Assembly (NCBI RefSeq): GCF_002949735.1
Contig: NZ_CP026681.1
Coordinates: forward strand, 6,262,501 to 6,326,500
Direction of reading: 5' to 3'
From: Nostoc sp. 'Peltigera membranacea cyanobiont' N6
GTDB taxonomy: Bacteria > Cyanobacteriota > Cyanobacteriia > Cyanobacteriales > Nostocaceae
DNA: 64,000 bases
Below, one piece after another: positions 18,316 through 26,958 of this stretch. The notes under the pieces are model-generated. The model did not search any database. It saw only the letters and a list, made by a program, of their open reading frames with translations, and was not told the DNA's origin. The translations under genes were made by a program, and so were the position numbers. The number at the start of each line of letters is the position of its first letter. Within the stretch, counting starts at the first letter, position 1.

Positions 18316-19689
18316 TCAGGTATTTAAATGTTTGAGAATCAACGAGCAAACATCTGTCGCCTCAATTTGATTTTCATTAACTAGGTGAGTTTGATGGGTG
18401 ATAAATAGAGGCCCTTCAGCAACAGAAGTGGTGATGTTACCGTGAGAGCCACGCACCAGGGAAGCATCCAGAGGGATCACATCCATTAAGTAGCGAAAAC
18501 CTAGTTGTTTCTTAAGTAACTTGAGAGCAATTTTTCCTTGAGGAAACTTAATTTGTGGATCGAGGAAAAGTTCTACAGGATCGTAACCAGGTTTGCGGTG
18601 GATATCTACAGTTCTAGCAAAATCAGGCGCTTTGGCATCATCAAGCCAATAATAATAGGTAAACCAAGCGTCAGATTGTGCGATCGCTACTAACTCTCCC
18701 GATCTAGGATGATTGAGATGGTAAGCTTGTTTACCCTCTTCATCCAATACCTGCGCTACACCTTCAGTCGCTTCTAAAAGCGATCGCACTTTCGGGATAT
18801 ACACCGGATCGTTCACATATACATGAGCAATTTGATGATCGGCGACAGCAAAGGCAATGCTAGCCCCAAAATCGAGCAGTTCTCGCCCCAATTCTTCTCG
18901 GATAGCAATTAGACCATTTTCCCGTAGTACGCGGTTTAAATCCACAGCTTTAGAAACTGGCGTAATACCATACTCAGAAAGAATAATTACCTGAGTATTA
19001 CGTGCTTCAAAATATTTAATTAGATCGCCACAAACAGCATCAATTTCTCGTAAATCTGCTTGAATCTGTGTTTGATTGTTACCAAATTTTTGCAGACAGT
19101 AATCTAAATGTGGTAGATAAACTAGTGATAATGTCGGGCTGTAGCGTTCCTCAATCCACTTTGCGGAATTGGCGATCCATTGGCTAGAACTAATGGAAGT
19201 TTTGGGGCCCCAGAAATCGAACAGAGGGAAATTTCCTAAATCAGATTGAATTTGCGATCGCACATCAGCAGGTTGGGTATAAATATCAGGTAATTTTCGC
19301 CCATCTGCGGGATACATTGGGCGCGGCGTAATCGCATAATCTGCTGTCGAGTACATATTGTACCACCAAAAAAGGTTGGCACAAGTGAAGCTTGGATCGA
19401 TTGATTTAGCTATTTCCCAAACTTTGGGAGCCTGTACTAGTTTATTAGATTGTCGCCAAAACTTCACTTCACATTCATCACGGAAGTACCAGCCATTAGC
19501 GACAATTCCATGTTCGTTAGGCAATTTTCCTGTTAAATAAGTAGCCTGAACCGAACAAGTCACAGCAGGTAGAACTTTTTTGATCGGAACCACTTGCCCT
19601 CTAGTAGCCCAAGAAGATAAAAACGGTGTATTTTCTCCTAGCAAACTAGGCGTTAATCCCACGACATTTAGAACAACCGTTTTCTGCAT
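18316..19689 (-). CDS. eboF: EboF-like alkaline phosphatase superfamily protein (type I phosphodiesterase fold)
   Basis: Last gene of the ebo cluster. The overall pattern is type I phosphodiesterase/nucleotide pyrophosphatase: LPAVTCSVQATYLTGKLPNE carries the candidate nucleophile Thr44, and a GSHGN block near the C-terminus matches a metal-ligand loop. Several classical ligands look substituted: the first strand ends LNVVGL (Asn8 where Asp is usual), YLPHLDYCLQ lacks the expected His, and SEYG replaces DHG. The enzyme may therefore use different chemistry or be non-catalytic. In Nostoc punctiforme the ebo genes are needed to move the scytonemin monomer out of the cytoplasm (established knowledge); the role of this protein there is not defined. 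A MITE separates it from eboE. Confidence 0.85.
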   Translation of the reverse strand: MQKTVVLNVVGLTPSLLGENTPFLSSWATRGQVVPIKKVLPAVTCSVQATYLTGKLPNEHGIVANGWYFRDECEVKFWRQSNKLVQAPKVWEIAKSIDPSFTCANLFWWYNMYSTADYAITPRPMYPADGRKLPDIYTQPADVRSQIQSDLGNFPLFDFWGPKTSISSSQWIANSAKWIEERYSPTLSLVYLPHLDYCLQKFGNNQTQIQADLREIDAVCGDLIKYFEARNTQVIILSEYGITPVSKAVDLNRVLRENGLIAIREELGRELLDFGASIAFAVADHQIAHVYVNDPVYIPKVRSLLEATEGVAQVLDEEGKQAYHLNHPRSGELVAIAQSDAWFTYYYWLDDAKAPDFARTVDIHRKPGYDPVELFLDPQIKFPQGKIALKLLKKQLGFRYLMDVIPLDASLVRGSHGNITTSVAEGPLFITHQTHLVNENQIEATDVCSLILKHLNT

Positions 19690-19720
19690 AAATTTAATCC
19701 TTTCTTATACCAATTAAAAA

Positions 19721-19861
19721 ACTAAGTAGATCGGCGTGAATAATTGAAGGTTTGTAGTGAGGACTTTAGTCCTCTTTTGAGGGCTGAAGCCCTCACTACG
19801 AACTCATCTTAATGTGTTTTATATTACTTAATCTACTTTGATTTATTCTCGCCTACTTACT
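19721..19861. mobile_element. MITE with GTAGTGAGG hairpin core (copy 1)
   Basis: A 141-bp element starting ACTAAGTAGATCGGCG and ending GCCTACTTACT, imperfect inverted ends related to those of the copies at 29442 and 51711. Its centre, 19750-19803, is the GTTTGTAGTGAGGACTTTAG / CTCACTACGAAC palindrome. It fills the eboF-eboE spacer and encodes nothing. Confidence 0.75.
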
Positions 19862-19932
19862 TGACTAAAAAAGCACAATAACGCATCTCTACAGATTTAA
19901 ACCAGAAAACCCAGCTTAAATCTTAATTTATT

Positions 19933-19957
19933 AATTACGAATTACGAATTACGAATT
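19933..19957. repeat. AATTACG heptanucleotide tandem repeat at the eboE 3' end
   Basis: About 3.6 copies of AATTACG. It overlaps the last codons and the stop of eboE (19942-19944). The reverse-complement unit AATTCGT occurs 4.6 times at 55495. Confidence 0.9.
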
Positions 19958-21168
19958 AATTTTAATACCCACTCATATTCTCGCTGAATAGAAGTCAACA
20001 AATCTATCTTCATTTCTGATGGCAATACATCCCAAGTGTAAGTTTCAATTTCTAAATGCGAACAAGCATTATTTGTTTGAAGTAGATGCAAAACAGTGGC
20101 GATGTCATCTTGCGTAGACTGCAAAATTTGATAGTCATGAATAAAAATCGGAACGTGAAAATGAGTCCGCCATTCTTCAGCTAGAGATTGCTCTAAATGT
20201 GGTAAGGCAGTTATTAAATCAGGATAGTGATGGAGTGTACCATCATTGCGACGTTCTATTACCTGGTGAAGATAAGTAGATTCAGCAAAAGGACGTAAGC
20301 GCTCAACTATCAAATTACGCTTTTCAACCTCAGCAGGTATTTTTAATTTAATTGCAGCGCTGATTTGAATTTTGCCAATCTTAATTCCTGCCGATTGCAA
20401 ACGCACAAATACAGATTGCGGTTCCTCATATTCAACTGAAAAATGGCAGGTATCATAACAAACCCGGACATGTTCTAGCAATTTCATCTCTGCTAGATGC
20501 TGTTCAATATTTAATTTTTCTGATAAGTAGTTACCACCAATTGGCAACAACCAATTTTGGTAGAAATCAATTACTTCTGATGTATTTTCAATTAATCCAT
20601 CAGGTTCAGGTTCTAAATCAATATGTAATATCTTTCCTGTTTCCTCGTGGATGCGAATCATCTCTATAACAACTGATGCTATATTCAAACAACTCTGTTT
20701 CAGAACTATTTCAAAAGTTATATGGTCTTTTACCCACCAAGGTTTATAGGATAATGGTAGTGTAGAAATTCCGCCATCTAGTCCTTCTGGTAACAGAGTA
20801 GCTAAAATTTCTGCCAAGTTTAATGTATAATTTACCCGTTCTTGTGTAGACCAATCTGGTGCATAAACTTGGTCTTTTACCACCTGTCGATGAAATCCGC
20901 CATAAGGGAATCCATTTAAGGTGAAAACATATAAATCTTGTTGAGTTAGCCAAGCTTGGAATTGAGCTAAGTTATTACTTTCTAAAAGTTCTTTTGCAGC
21001 AATATCTGCTAACCTCAAGCCAATCCCAAAAGGTTCTGTAGGTGATAAACGTGATTTGAGTTTAGGAATATAGTTTTCTAAATTAGCGAAAACCTCTAGC
21101 CAACTTTCACCAGGATGAATATTGCTGCAATAAGTTAAGTGAAAATTATTATTTTTTGTAATTTTCAT
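19942..21168 (-). CDS. eboE: EboE, metabolite-traffic protein (sugar-isomerase-like TIM barrel)
   Basis: Member of the ebo cluster, family annotated as metabolite traffic protein EboE. The sequence has a TIM-barrel look: FHLTYCSNIHPGESW start, ILHIDLEPEPDGL (strand with acidic residues near 200) and VCYDTCHFSVEYE (His/Asp-containing barrel strand near 240), as in xylose isomerase-like proteins with a divalent metal. There is no signal peptide, so it should act in the cytoplasm on a small molecule destined for export. The final residues (Ile-Arg-Asn-Ser) and stop are encoded by a heptanucleotide tandem repeat, so the C-terminus was probably replaced by repeat expansion. It follows eboC with a 147-bp spacer. 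Confidence 0.88.
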   Translation of the reverse strand: MKITKNNNFHLTYCSNIHPGESWLEVFANLENYIPKLKSRLSPTEPFGIGLRLADIAAKELLESNNLAQFQAWLTQQDLYVFTLNGFPYGGFHRQVVKDQVYAPDWSTQERVNYTLNLAEILATLLPEGLDGGISTLPLSYKPWWVKDHITFEIVLKQSCLNIASVVIEMIRIHEETGKILHIDLEPEPDGLIENTSEVIDFYQNWLLPIGGNYLSEKLNIEQHLAEMKLLEHVRVCYDTCHFSVEYEEPQSVFVRLQSAGIKIGKIQISAAIKLKIPAEVEKRNLIVERLRPFAESTYLHQVIERRNDGTLHHYPDLITALPHLEQSLAEEWRTHFHVPIFIHDYQILQSTQDDIATVLHLLQTNNACSHLEIETYTWDVLPSEMKIDLLTSIQREYEWVLKLIRNS

Positions 21169-21315
21169 TTTCTCGCTCTATCCCTTGTATATGTAATCTG
21201 TTTTCTTTGGCTTCAACTATTTCACAAAATACTTGCTACATATTCATGGTTAGGGGCGCATAGATGTGCGCCCCTATAGCCAATTTATGGTATTACTGGA
21301 TGTACACATTCAAAT

Positions 21316-22248
21316 TTAAGTAACAGCAAATACTTTTGCTAACTTCATCGAAATTGGTAGCAATATTAGAACGAATAAACCGTAATACAAACCAGCAAAA
21401 CCAGATGCAACGGTTGCATCTAAGACTATTAGGGATAAAACACCTATTTTCACAGCATTGCGGATATTTTCGGCTATCGGTTCCCGCGCCGCTTTGATAA
21501 AGTTAGGCAAGATTCTGATAGCTAAGAAAACAGCGAATGGTAGGGCTGCGATCGCTGTATACTCTCCTAATAATCCTAAAGCTAAAACTGCCGTCAAAAC
21601 TATTGCAATCAGTAGTAGTGCAACTACTCCCGTAATCTTCTTACCTCCGTGAACTTCACCCTGACTAATTGCGGTGATAGCAGCAATATAAATAACAGGA
21701 ATTAATGCTAAATACCAGCGTTCTCCGATAATTGCTGGTACAGCACTTACGCCTAATAATAAATTACTACCACGACATAAACCCATATTAAGCGGGCCGA
21801 AAAAAGGATGATGTTTGGCGAGTGAATCATACAGGAGGCATGAAAAAATGATGAATGTAGCGATCGCAGCACTCAACAACGATACTTGAAAAGCAGCTAT
21901 AATGCCGATGGCAAAAAGTATACTCCCCAATAAAGTAGCATTTTGACGAGATACGCGACCGCTGGGAATTGCTCTATTTGGTCGCTCTTTTGCATCTAAT
22001 TCGGCATCGAAAACATCGTTAAAAACTATCCCACCACCGTATAAACCAGTTGTAGCTAATAGCAACCAAGCTAATGGAATTAGTATGGTAAAACTTGCTT
22101 CTCCATTGATTAATTGAGCAAAAATCATCCCAGAGCCGGAAGCAGCAAAACCAACAAGAATATCCGCCCAAGCAGTAACAATATTAGCAGGACGCATCAA
22201 TTCCAGATAACCCCGCCAGCTTTGAAAATTTAAGCTTGCAACATTCAC
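21316..22248 (-). CDS. eboC: EboC, UbiA-like prenyltransferase
   Basis: Integral membrane prenyltransferase of the UbiA superfamily with about eight hydrophobic segments. The first Asp-rich motif is present, NDVFDAELDAKERPNR (NDxxDxxxD, about residues 77-85), which binds Mg-pyrophosphate. The second motif region reads LLYDSLAKHHPFFG with fewer acidic residues than in typical UbiA enzymes. The family within ebo clusters is thought to attach a prenyl group to a precursor before or during export (inference from the literature on scytonemin and eustigmatophyte clusters). It lies between eboB and eboE on the same strand, 82 bp after eboB. Confidence 0.9.
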   Translation of the reverse strand: MNVASLNFQSWRGYLELMRPANIVTAWADILVGFAASGSGMIFAQLINGEASFTILIPLAWLLLATTGLYGGGIVFNDVFDAELDAKERPNRAIPSGRVSRQNATLLGSILFAIGIIAAFQVSLLSAAIATFIIFSCLLYDSLAKHHPFFGPLNMGLCRGSNLLLGVSAVPAIIGERWYLALIPVIYIAAITAISQGEVHGGKKITGVVALLLIAIVLTAVLALGLLGEYTAIAALPFAVFLAIRILPNFIKAAREPIAENIRNAVKIGVLSLIVLDATVASGFAGLYYGLFVLILLPISMKLAKVFAVT

Positions 22249-22330
22249 TTATCTGCCTCCATGCCTACTAATTTCTTAAAATTAAGATATGAATATCTTT
22301 TACAATCCCCCATACCCCAATCCCAATTTC

Positions 22331-23239
22331 TTATTCAATCAACACATAATCTGAAACTGATTTGATTCCTGGTTCCTGTCCCCGCAGCACAGAATTACCA
22401 CTAAATAATTGACGCTGATCGACAGATTGCGGATTGAGCCAGTCTGACGCTTTCATCTGCCCAGTTTGACTGTAAGCAGCTAGAGCATTTTCATAACAAA
22501 CTGCTCGCACGTGTTCTTCAGGAATGCCTCTATCTAACATCAATTGAGCCGTTTTTGGGACAGCCAAAGGATCGCTGATACCCCAATCAGCGCTACTATC
22601 CACAATGATGCGATCGCGTCCATACTTACGGACAACTTCTACCATCCTGGCGTTACCCATCTTCGTCTGTGGATAAATTGTGAAAGCTGCCCAAAAACCC
22701 CGTCCTAATACTTCTTCAACAGTTTCTTCGTTGTTGTGATCGATAACTACTTGTGAGGGATCTAAACCATATTCAATACAACGATCCATACTCCGACTAG
22801 CACCCGCCTTTTTATTGCGATGAGGAGTATGAATTAGTACCAACATATCGAGTTCTTTGGCTAATTCTAACTGTTGACAAAAGTACTTATCTTCTGCTTC
22901 TGTCATGTCGTCATAGCCAATTTCACCAATGGCAACAACTCCTTCTTTACAAGCATAAAGTGGTAGCAGTTCCATAACTTCAGTGGCTAGCGCTTCATTG
23001 TTAGCTTCCTTCGGGTTTAGTCCGATTGTACAATAGTGTTGGATGCCAAACTGACTAGCACGAAAGCGTTCCCAGCCTACAAGACTACTAAAATAGTCTT
23101 TAAATGAGCCAGCATTGGTTCGGGGTTGTCCTAACCAAAAAGCTGGTTCAATAACGGCGACAATGCCATATTCCCGCATTACTAAGTAATCATAAGTAGT
23201 ACGGGAACACATGTGAATGTGAGGATCGATATACATCAT
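22331..23239 (-). CDS. eboB: EboB, TatD-family metal-dependent hydrolase
   Basis: TatD-like amidohydrolase-fold phosphoesterase. Metal-binding motifs are in order: YIDPHIHM (HxH, residues 7-9), IGEIGYDD (catalytic Glu), VLIHTPH, VIDHNN, and DSSADWG (final Asp). At 302 residues it is slightly longer than ordinary TatD nucleases. The cytoplasmic substrate in ebo pathways is unknown. The ATG start is followed directly by the first metal motif, as usual. It follows eboA with a 164-bp spacer that holds a palindromic repeat. Confidence 0.9.
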   Translation of the reverse strand: MMYIDPHIHMCSRTTYDYLVMREYGIVAVIEPAFWLGQPRTNAGSFKDYFSSLVGWERFRASQFGIQHYCTIGLNPKEANNEALATEVMELLPLYACKEGVVAIGEIGYDDMTEAEDKYFCQQLELAKELDMLVLIHTPHRNKKAGASRSMDRCIEYGLDPSQVVIDHNNEETVEEVLGRGFWAAFTIYPQTKMGNARMVEVVRKYGRDRIIVDSSADWGISDPLAVPKTAQLMLDRGIPEEHVRAVCYENALAAYSQTGQMKASDWLNPQSVDQRQLFSGNSVLRGQEPGIKSVSDYVLIE

Positions 23240-23361
23240 ACTGTGGTTTAATAATTGGGCATTGGGAACTTGTACTGACCGCAGTCGTTGGCGCAGCCTC
23301 TCGTAGAGAAGTATTGGGAATTGCGGATGGGAAGGAGAATAATAACCCCTAACTATTTTAC

Positions 23362-23381
23362 AGACGCGATTAATCGCGTCT
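23362..23381. repeat. Palindrome AGACGCGATTAATCGCGTCT
   Basis: A perfect 20-bp palindrome in the eboA-eboB spacer, same family as the two copies at 9930 and 9970 (TTAA instead of TGAA centre). Confidence 0.9.
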
Positions 23382-23403
23382 CTCCTAACTCAGCACTCAG
23401 AAA

Positions 23404-24267
23404 TCATTTGTAGCTAAAACTGCTCCAAGTCAGATTACCTTGTTGAATGGATGACTGTAAATCTGGATAACGGGAGAGTAATGCTTGGGCTTGGGGTAAA
23501 GGAGACTCAGCACAAGCTAACGCTGCTGCTTGTTGCTCGTCTGTATCTCCATTAGCTAGGACTTTTTCCAAATCTGTGATGATGGCGCTATCTGCAAACC
23601 GCCCTACAGGTCGCCAAAGTTCTGGCGTAACTGAGCGTTTAGCTGCCCAACGTTCATGAGCATAGTCTGCCAACATCCTCGCTAATTCTGGGTTAGCACG
23701 CCGATCTAGACCCCAAATTAGATGCAACGGACTGCCGACAAACACAGCCTTTAGCACCATCTGATTCCAAGCAGCATTATCTAAGTAATTTGCTGGATAA
23801 GGGTTACGTAGTGCTATAGCTTGAAATACATTACTCATATTGCTGCGAATTCCCTCAGCAGTACGATGGCGATGTAACTCTGGATGTGGTAATAAGGGCA
23901 AACTTTGATAAAGGGCAACTAACTCCCCCATATCGGCAGTAGAAAAGACTCGATCGAGCGATCGCACGTACCCCTCAGCATCATCGTGGGGCAAAGCTAG
24001 AAGCAAAAGTGTGCGACCTGCTCGATCTACACTCCAATTACCAGGATACCAACCTGGAATCGCGTCCTGTGCTGATTCCAAGTCCTGGAATGTTAGCTGC
24101 AAATCCTGTTTACCTAGATAACGCGGCACAGCACTAAATGCCGTGAAAAAAACTCTCTCAGCAGCGCCGCTAGCAATCTGTGTCTGCTTCTGTTCCAGCC
24201 AAGCAAAAGCTTTCTCTGAAACAGACTTTAACAGCCAGTGATGCAGTAACTTGTTTACTTTACTCAT
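23404..24267 (-). CDS. eboA: EboA domain protein
   Basis: First gene of the leftward ebo run. It is an all-helical, HEAT-like soluble protein of about 287 residues. Recognisable family text includes GWYPGNWSVDRAGRTLLLLAL and DYAHERWAAKRSVTPELWRPVGRFAD. EboA proteins have no known activity but are required in the cluster for export of the scytonemin monomer in Nostoc punctiforme (established knowledge). The reading frame is open 20 codons further upstream, to 24327, but MSKVNKLLHHWLL at 24267 gives a more plausible N-terminus. It is divergent from eboD across a 473-bp AT-rich spacer. Confidence 0.88.
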   Translation of the reverse strand: MSKVNKLLHHWLLKSVSEKAFAWLEQKQTQIASGAAERVFFTAFSAVPRYLGKQDLQLTFQDLESAQDAIPGWYPGNWSVDRAGRTLLLLALPHDDAEGYVRSLDRVFSTADMGELVALYQSLPLLPHPELHRHRTAEGIRSNMSNVFQAIALRNPYPANYLDNAAWNQMVLKAVFVGSPLHLIWGLDRRANPELARMLADYAHERWAAKRSVTPELWRPVGRFADSAIITDLEKVLANGDTDEQQAAALACAESPLPQAQALLSRYPDLQSSIQQGNLTWSSFSYK

Positions 24268-24740
24268 GATGAATTTCAGGAGAAGTTGCCCAACTTTTTT
24301 GTGACAACTAAGTATAAAATTTACCACTAAACTTGATAGTTTGTGATTAAAGCAGCTAGATAATATACTACTAATATCAGAACTTCACCGAATCTATAAA
24401 AATATCCTAACTTTAAACAAGATATTGTAAAGATATAATTTTGATTAGATAAATCTGAAATTTATCTTACGTAAAAACTTTAGAATTTTTATGTGATGAT
24501 GATATTTATTGCCAACCTCAGATAAAAAATCTAGGCATCAATCAAATTAGGAATTAATGTTATTTTGAACTTTATCCTACTAGGTAAAAGCAGTTAAAAA
24601 ACATATTTTTTTAGTGCTTATACTTGTCTAGTAAATTATTTATGTATTGAAGCTCTCAATTTAATTATTGTGTTAATTCTGCTGCCAAATTTAATTTTAT
24701 TACCTCTATTTCCAGTTAGTTAAAAACTTCTAATATCCCA
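24268..24740. promoter_or_regulatory. Divergent eboA/eboD control region
   Basis: A 473-bp very AT-rich spacer that must contain the promoters for both directions of the ebo cluster. I find no perfect GTA-N8-TAC box, no hairpin and no reading frame of note. The assignment as control region rests only on position. Confidence 0.45.
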
Positions 24741-25943
24741 ATGACTATTCAACAAAAAACTGCTCTGACTCTGCAACCAATTAACCAACGTGTCCGCGTC
24801 ACGTTTAATTATGATGTTCACTTCACTAAAGGTCTGTTTGAGTTAGATAATCCTTTACTAGCACAAGTGATTGCTACAGAAGGAGAGACAACTCCAAAAC
24901 AAGTGCTAGCAGTGGTAGATGGAGGATTTTTACAGTATCAGGATAGGTTGCTAGAAAAATTATCAGTTTACGCCCAGTGTTATGGAGATGCGATCGCTTT
25001 GGCTGGTAAACCGATGGTAGTTCTGGGTGGAGAAGCAGTCAAAAACGATTCTAGATTTATAGAGCAAATTCATCAGCAAATCAATGCATCTGGATTGTGT
25101 CGTCACTCCTACGTCTTAGCAATTGGAGGTGGAGCCGTGCTAGACATGGTAGGATATGCAGCAGCAACGGCTCACCGAGGAATTCGGCTGCTACGAGTAC
25201 CAACAACAGTATTAGGGCAAAACGATTCGGGCGTAGGAGTAAAGAACGGAATCAATGCCTTTGGCAAGAAAAACTTTTTGGGTACATTCATGCCACCTTA
25301 TGCTGTATTGAATGACTTTGATTTTCTTACTAGCCTTGACGATCGAGATTGGCGATCGGGTATTGCAGAAGCGGTAAAAGTTGCGCTGATTAAAGATGCA
25401 GACTTCTTCGATTTCATTATGACTAATGCCAAAAATTTGGCTAATCGAGACATGGACATAATGGAAAGGCTGATCTATCGCTGTTCGCAGTTACATTTAG
25501 AGCATATTGCTGGAAGCGGCGATCCCTTTGAAATGGGTTCATCGCGTCCTTTGGACTTTGGACACTGGGCTGCTCACAAACTAGAGCATTTAACTAATTA
25601 CAGCTTACGTCACGGTGAAGCTGTAGCGATCGGCATTGCTTTAGATACAACCTATTCATATTTAACAGGGCAACTATTGCAATCTGAGTGGCAAAGGGTT
25701 ATAACTACACTCAGTAAATTGGGCTTTACCTTATATATATCAGCACTGACAGAACAATTAGATCGACTTGACCATCCTCATTGTCTATTTAGGGGGCTTA
25801 CGGAGTTCCGCGAACACTTGGGAGGAAAATTGACAATCACTCTTCTACAAGGAATCGGACAAGGAATAGAAGTTCACCAGGTGGATTTGTCTTTATATAG
25901 AGATGCTATTTTGATGCTGCAAGATTGGGAACTTTCGCATTAA
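24741..25943 (+). CDS. eboD: EboD, 3-dehydroquinate synthase-like sugar phosphate cyclase
   Basis: NAD- and metal-dependent cyclase of the dehydroquinate synthase superfamily. NAD-binding VLAIGGGAVLDMVGYAA and RVPTTVLGQNDSGVG lie near residues 130-170; the metal ligands appear as the Glu of GIAEAVKVALI, the His of FGHWAAHKLEHL and the His of RHGEAVAIGI. At 400 residues it is longer than AroB and resembles the 2-epi-5-epi-valiolone-synthase-like branch, so a shikimate role is unlikely. In ebo clusters it is the enzyme expected to form the cyclitol-like part of an unknown metabolite (inference). It is divergent from the other five ebo genes. Confidence 0.88.
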   Translation: MTIQQKTALTLQPINQRVRVTFNYDVHFTKGLFELDNPLLAQVIATEGETTPKQVLAVVDGGFLQYQDRLLEKLSVYAQCYGDAIALAGKPMVVLGGEAVKNDSRFIEQIHQQINASGLCRHSYVLAIGGGAVLDMVGYAAATAHRGIRLLRVPTTVLGQNDSGVGVKNGINAFGKKNFLGTFMPPYAVLNDFDFLTSLDDRDWRSGIAEAVKVALIKDADFFDFIMTNAKNLANRDMDIMERLIYRCSQLHLEHIAGSGDPFEMGSSRPLDFGHWAAHKLEHLTNYSLRHGEAVAIGIALDTTYSYLTGQLLQSEWQRVITTLSKLGFTLYISALTEQLDRLDHPHCLFRGLTEFREHLGGKLTITLLQGIGQGIEVHQVDLSLYRDAILMLQDWELSH

Positions 25944-25949
25944 CTCTCC

Positions 25950-26648
25950 TTATCTCCTCAACCCCCCTTGGTGTTCGCAATGAAAACCTTTATGCTCCCA
26001 AGCTTGCATATCTACTTCGGAAAGTCTTGTCACATTTGAGCATTGTGGTTGAATAATTTGACTTAAAATCGCCCACAACAGGCTGCGGGTTAAATCTAAT
26101 CCAGTTTTGCGCCAAGATTCATTATTACCAGGAACACCCAACTCCTCAACAATCTGTGGCTCTACCCAAATACCATGAGCGCCCAAGAGAATCTGTGCCA
26201 TCCATAAGGCTCTGGGTAAGTGACTTGGCGAAGTAATCAACATGACTTTATGCACTCCCCAACGCCGGAGAATCGGGATACCATAATAAAAATTTTCAAA
26301 AGTAGAATTCGCGCACTTTTCTAACCAAACGTTTTGTAACTCTGCTAATTCCGGCTGAAAAATTAACCATATACAAGGATCTGGGGAACCATGAGAAATT
26401 AAAATTGGGGTTTGCGGGTATTGTTTGGCTAATTGGGCAACATAAGTTTCTCGACGAATACTGCCACCAAGCACAAAGAAGGCATCTACTGGCTGTGAAG
26501 AAGCAAAAACTAAGGTTATAGTAGTAAAAATCAGCCAACTGCCCAAAACAAAGTACAATACGCCAGTTAGTTTTCGTAACAATTGCCACAGATTAGTAAT
26601 TTTTTTTTTAATAGAAATTAACGATTTGATGGTAAATTTACGTTTCAT
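25950..26648 (-). CDS. YdcF-family (DUF218/SanA-like) membrane-anchored protein
   Basis: One N-terminal transmembrane segment (VLYFVLGSWLIFTTITLVFA, about residues 30-49) is followed by a DUF218 domain: DAFFVLGGSIRRETYVAQLA, ILISHGSPDP, and VMLITSPSHLPRALWMAQIL. This family includes YdcF and SanA and is linked to envelope integrity and cell-wall functions, but its biochemistry is poorly known. The product should be anchored in the plasma membrane with its domain outside. It converges with eboD (6 bp between stops). Assignment to the family is firm; specific function unknown. Confidence 0.85.
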   Translation of the reverse strand: MKRKFTIKSLISIKKKITNLWQLLRKLTGVLYFVLGSWLIFTTITLVFASSQPVDAFFVLGGSIRRETYVAQLAKQYPQTPILISHGSPDPCIWLIFQPELAELQNVWLEKCANSTFENFYYGIPILRRWGVHKVMLITSPSHLPRALWMAQILLGAHGIWVEPQIVEELGVPGNNESWRKTGLDLTRSLLWAILSQIIQPQCSNVTRLSEVDMQAWEHKGFHCEHQGGLRR

Positions 26649-26958
26649 GACTTTGGTAAGAAGACCTGATTTAATAGCTGTCTAACAGTCCTGCAATTAA
26701 GCGATTGAAGTGCTATCTTATAAAAGTAATGAATCAGTACAAACATGACGCTAATCAAAGTGTCACATGTTAATTATAGCCTTCCGGAGACGGCTAACAA
26801 ACTGAGAAATGCTTGTTAATAATGCAGTATTTTCGGCATCATTACAACAATAAAAATGATGAAGAGAGCATAGCTTAGTTTGGGGTATAAAAACTTAAAA
26901 ATTTCTGGAAAGCCTGATTGCTAAACTGTCAACAACACAATTATTCCAGCTAATATAC
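26649..26958. other. Spacer between ydcF-like gene and ctpB
   Basis: Divergent intergenic region. The only structure I see is a short interrupted palindrome, TAGCCTTCCGGAGACGGCTA, at about 26775-26795. Promoters for both genes should be here but I cannot place them. Confidence 0.4.
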
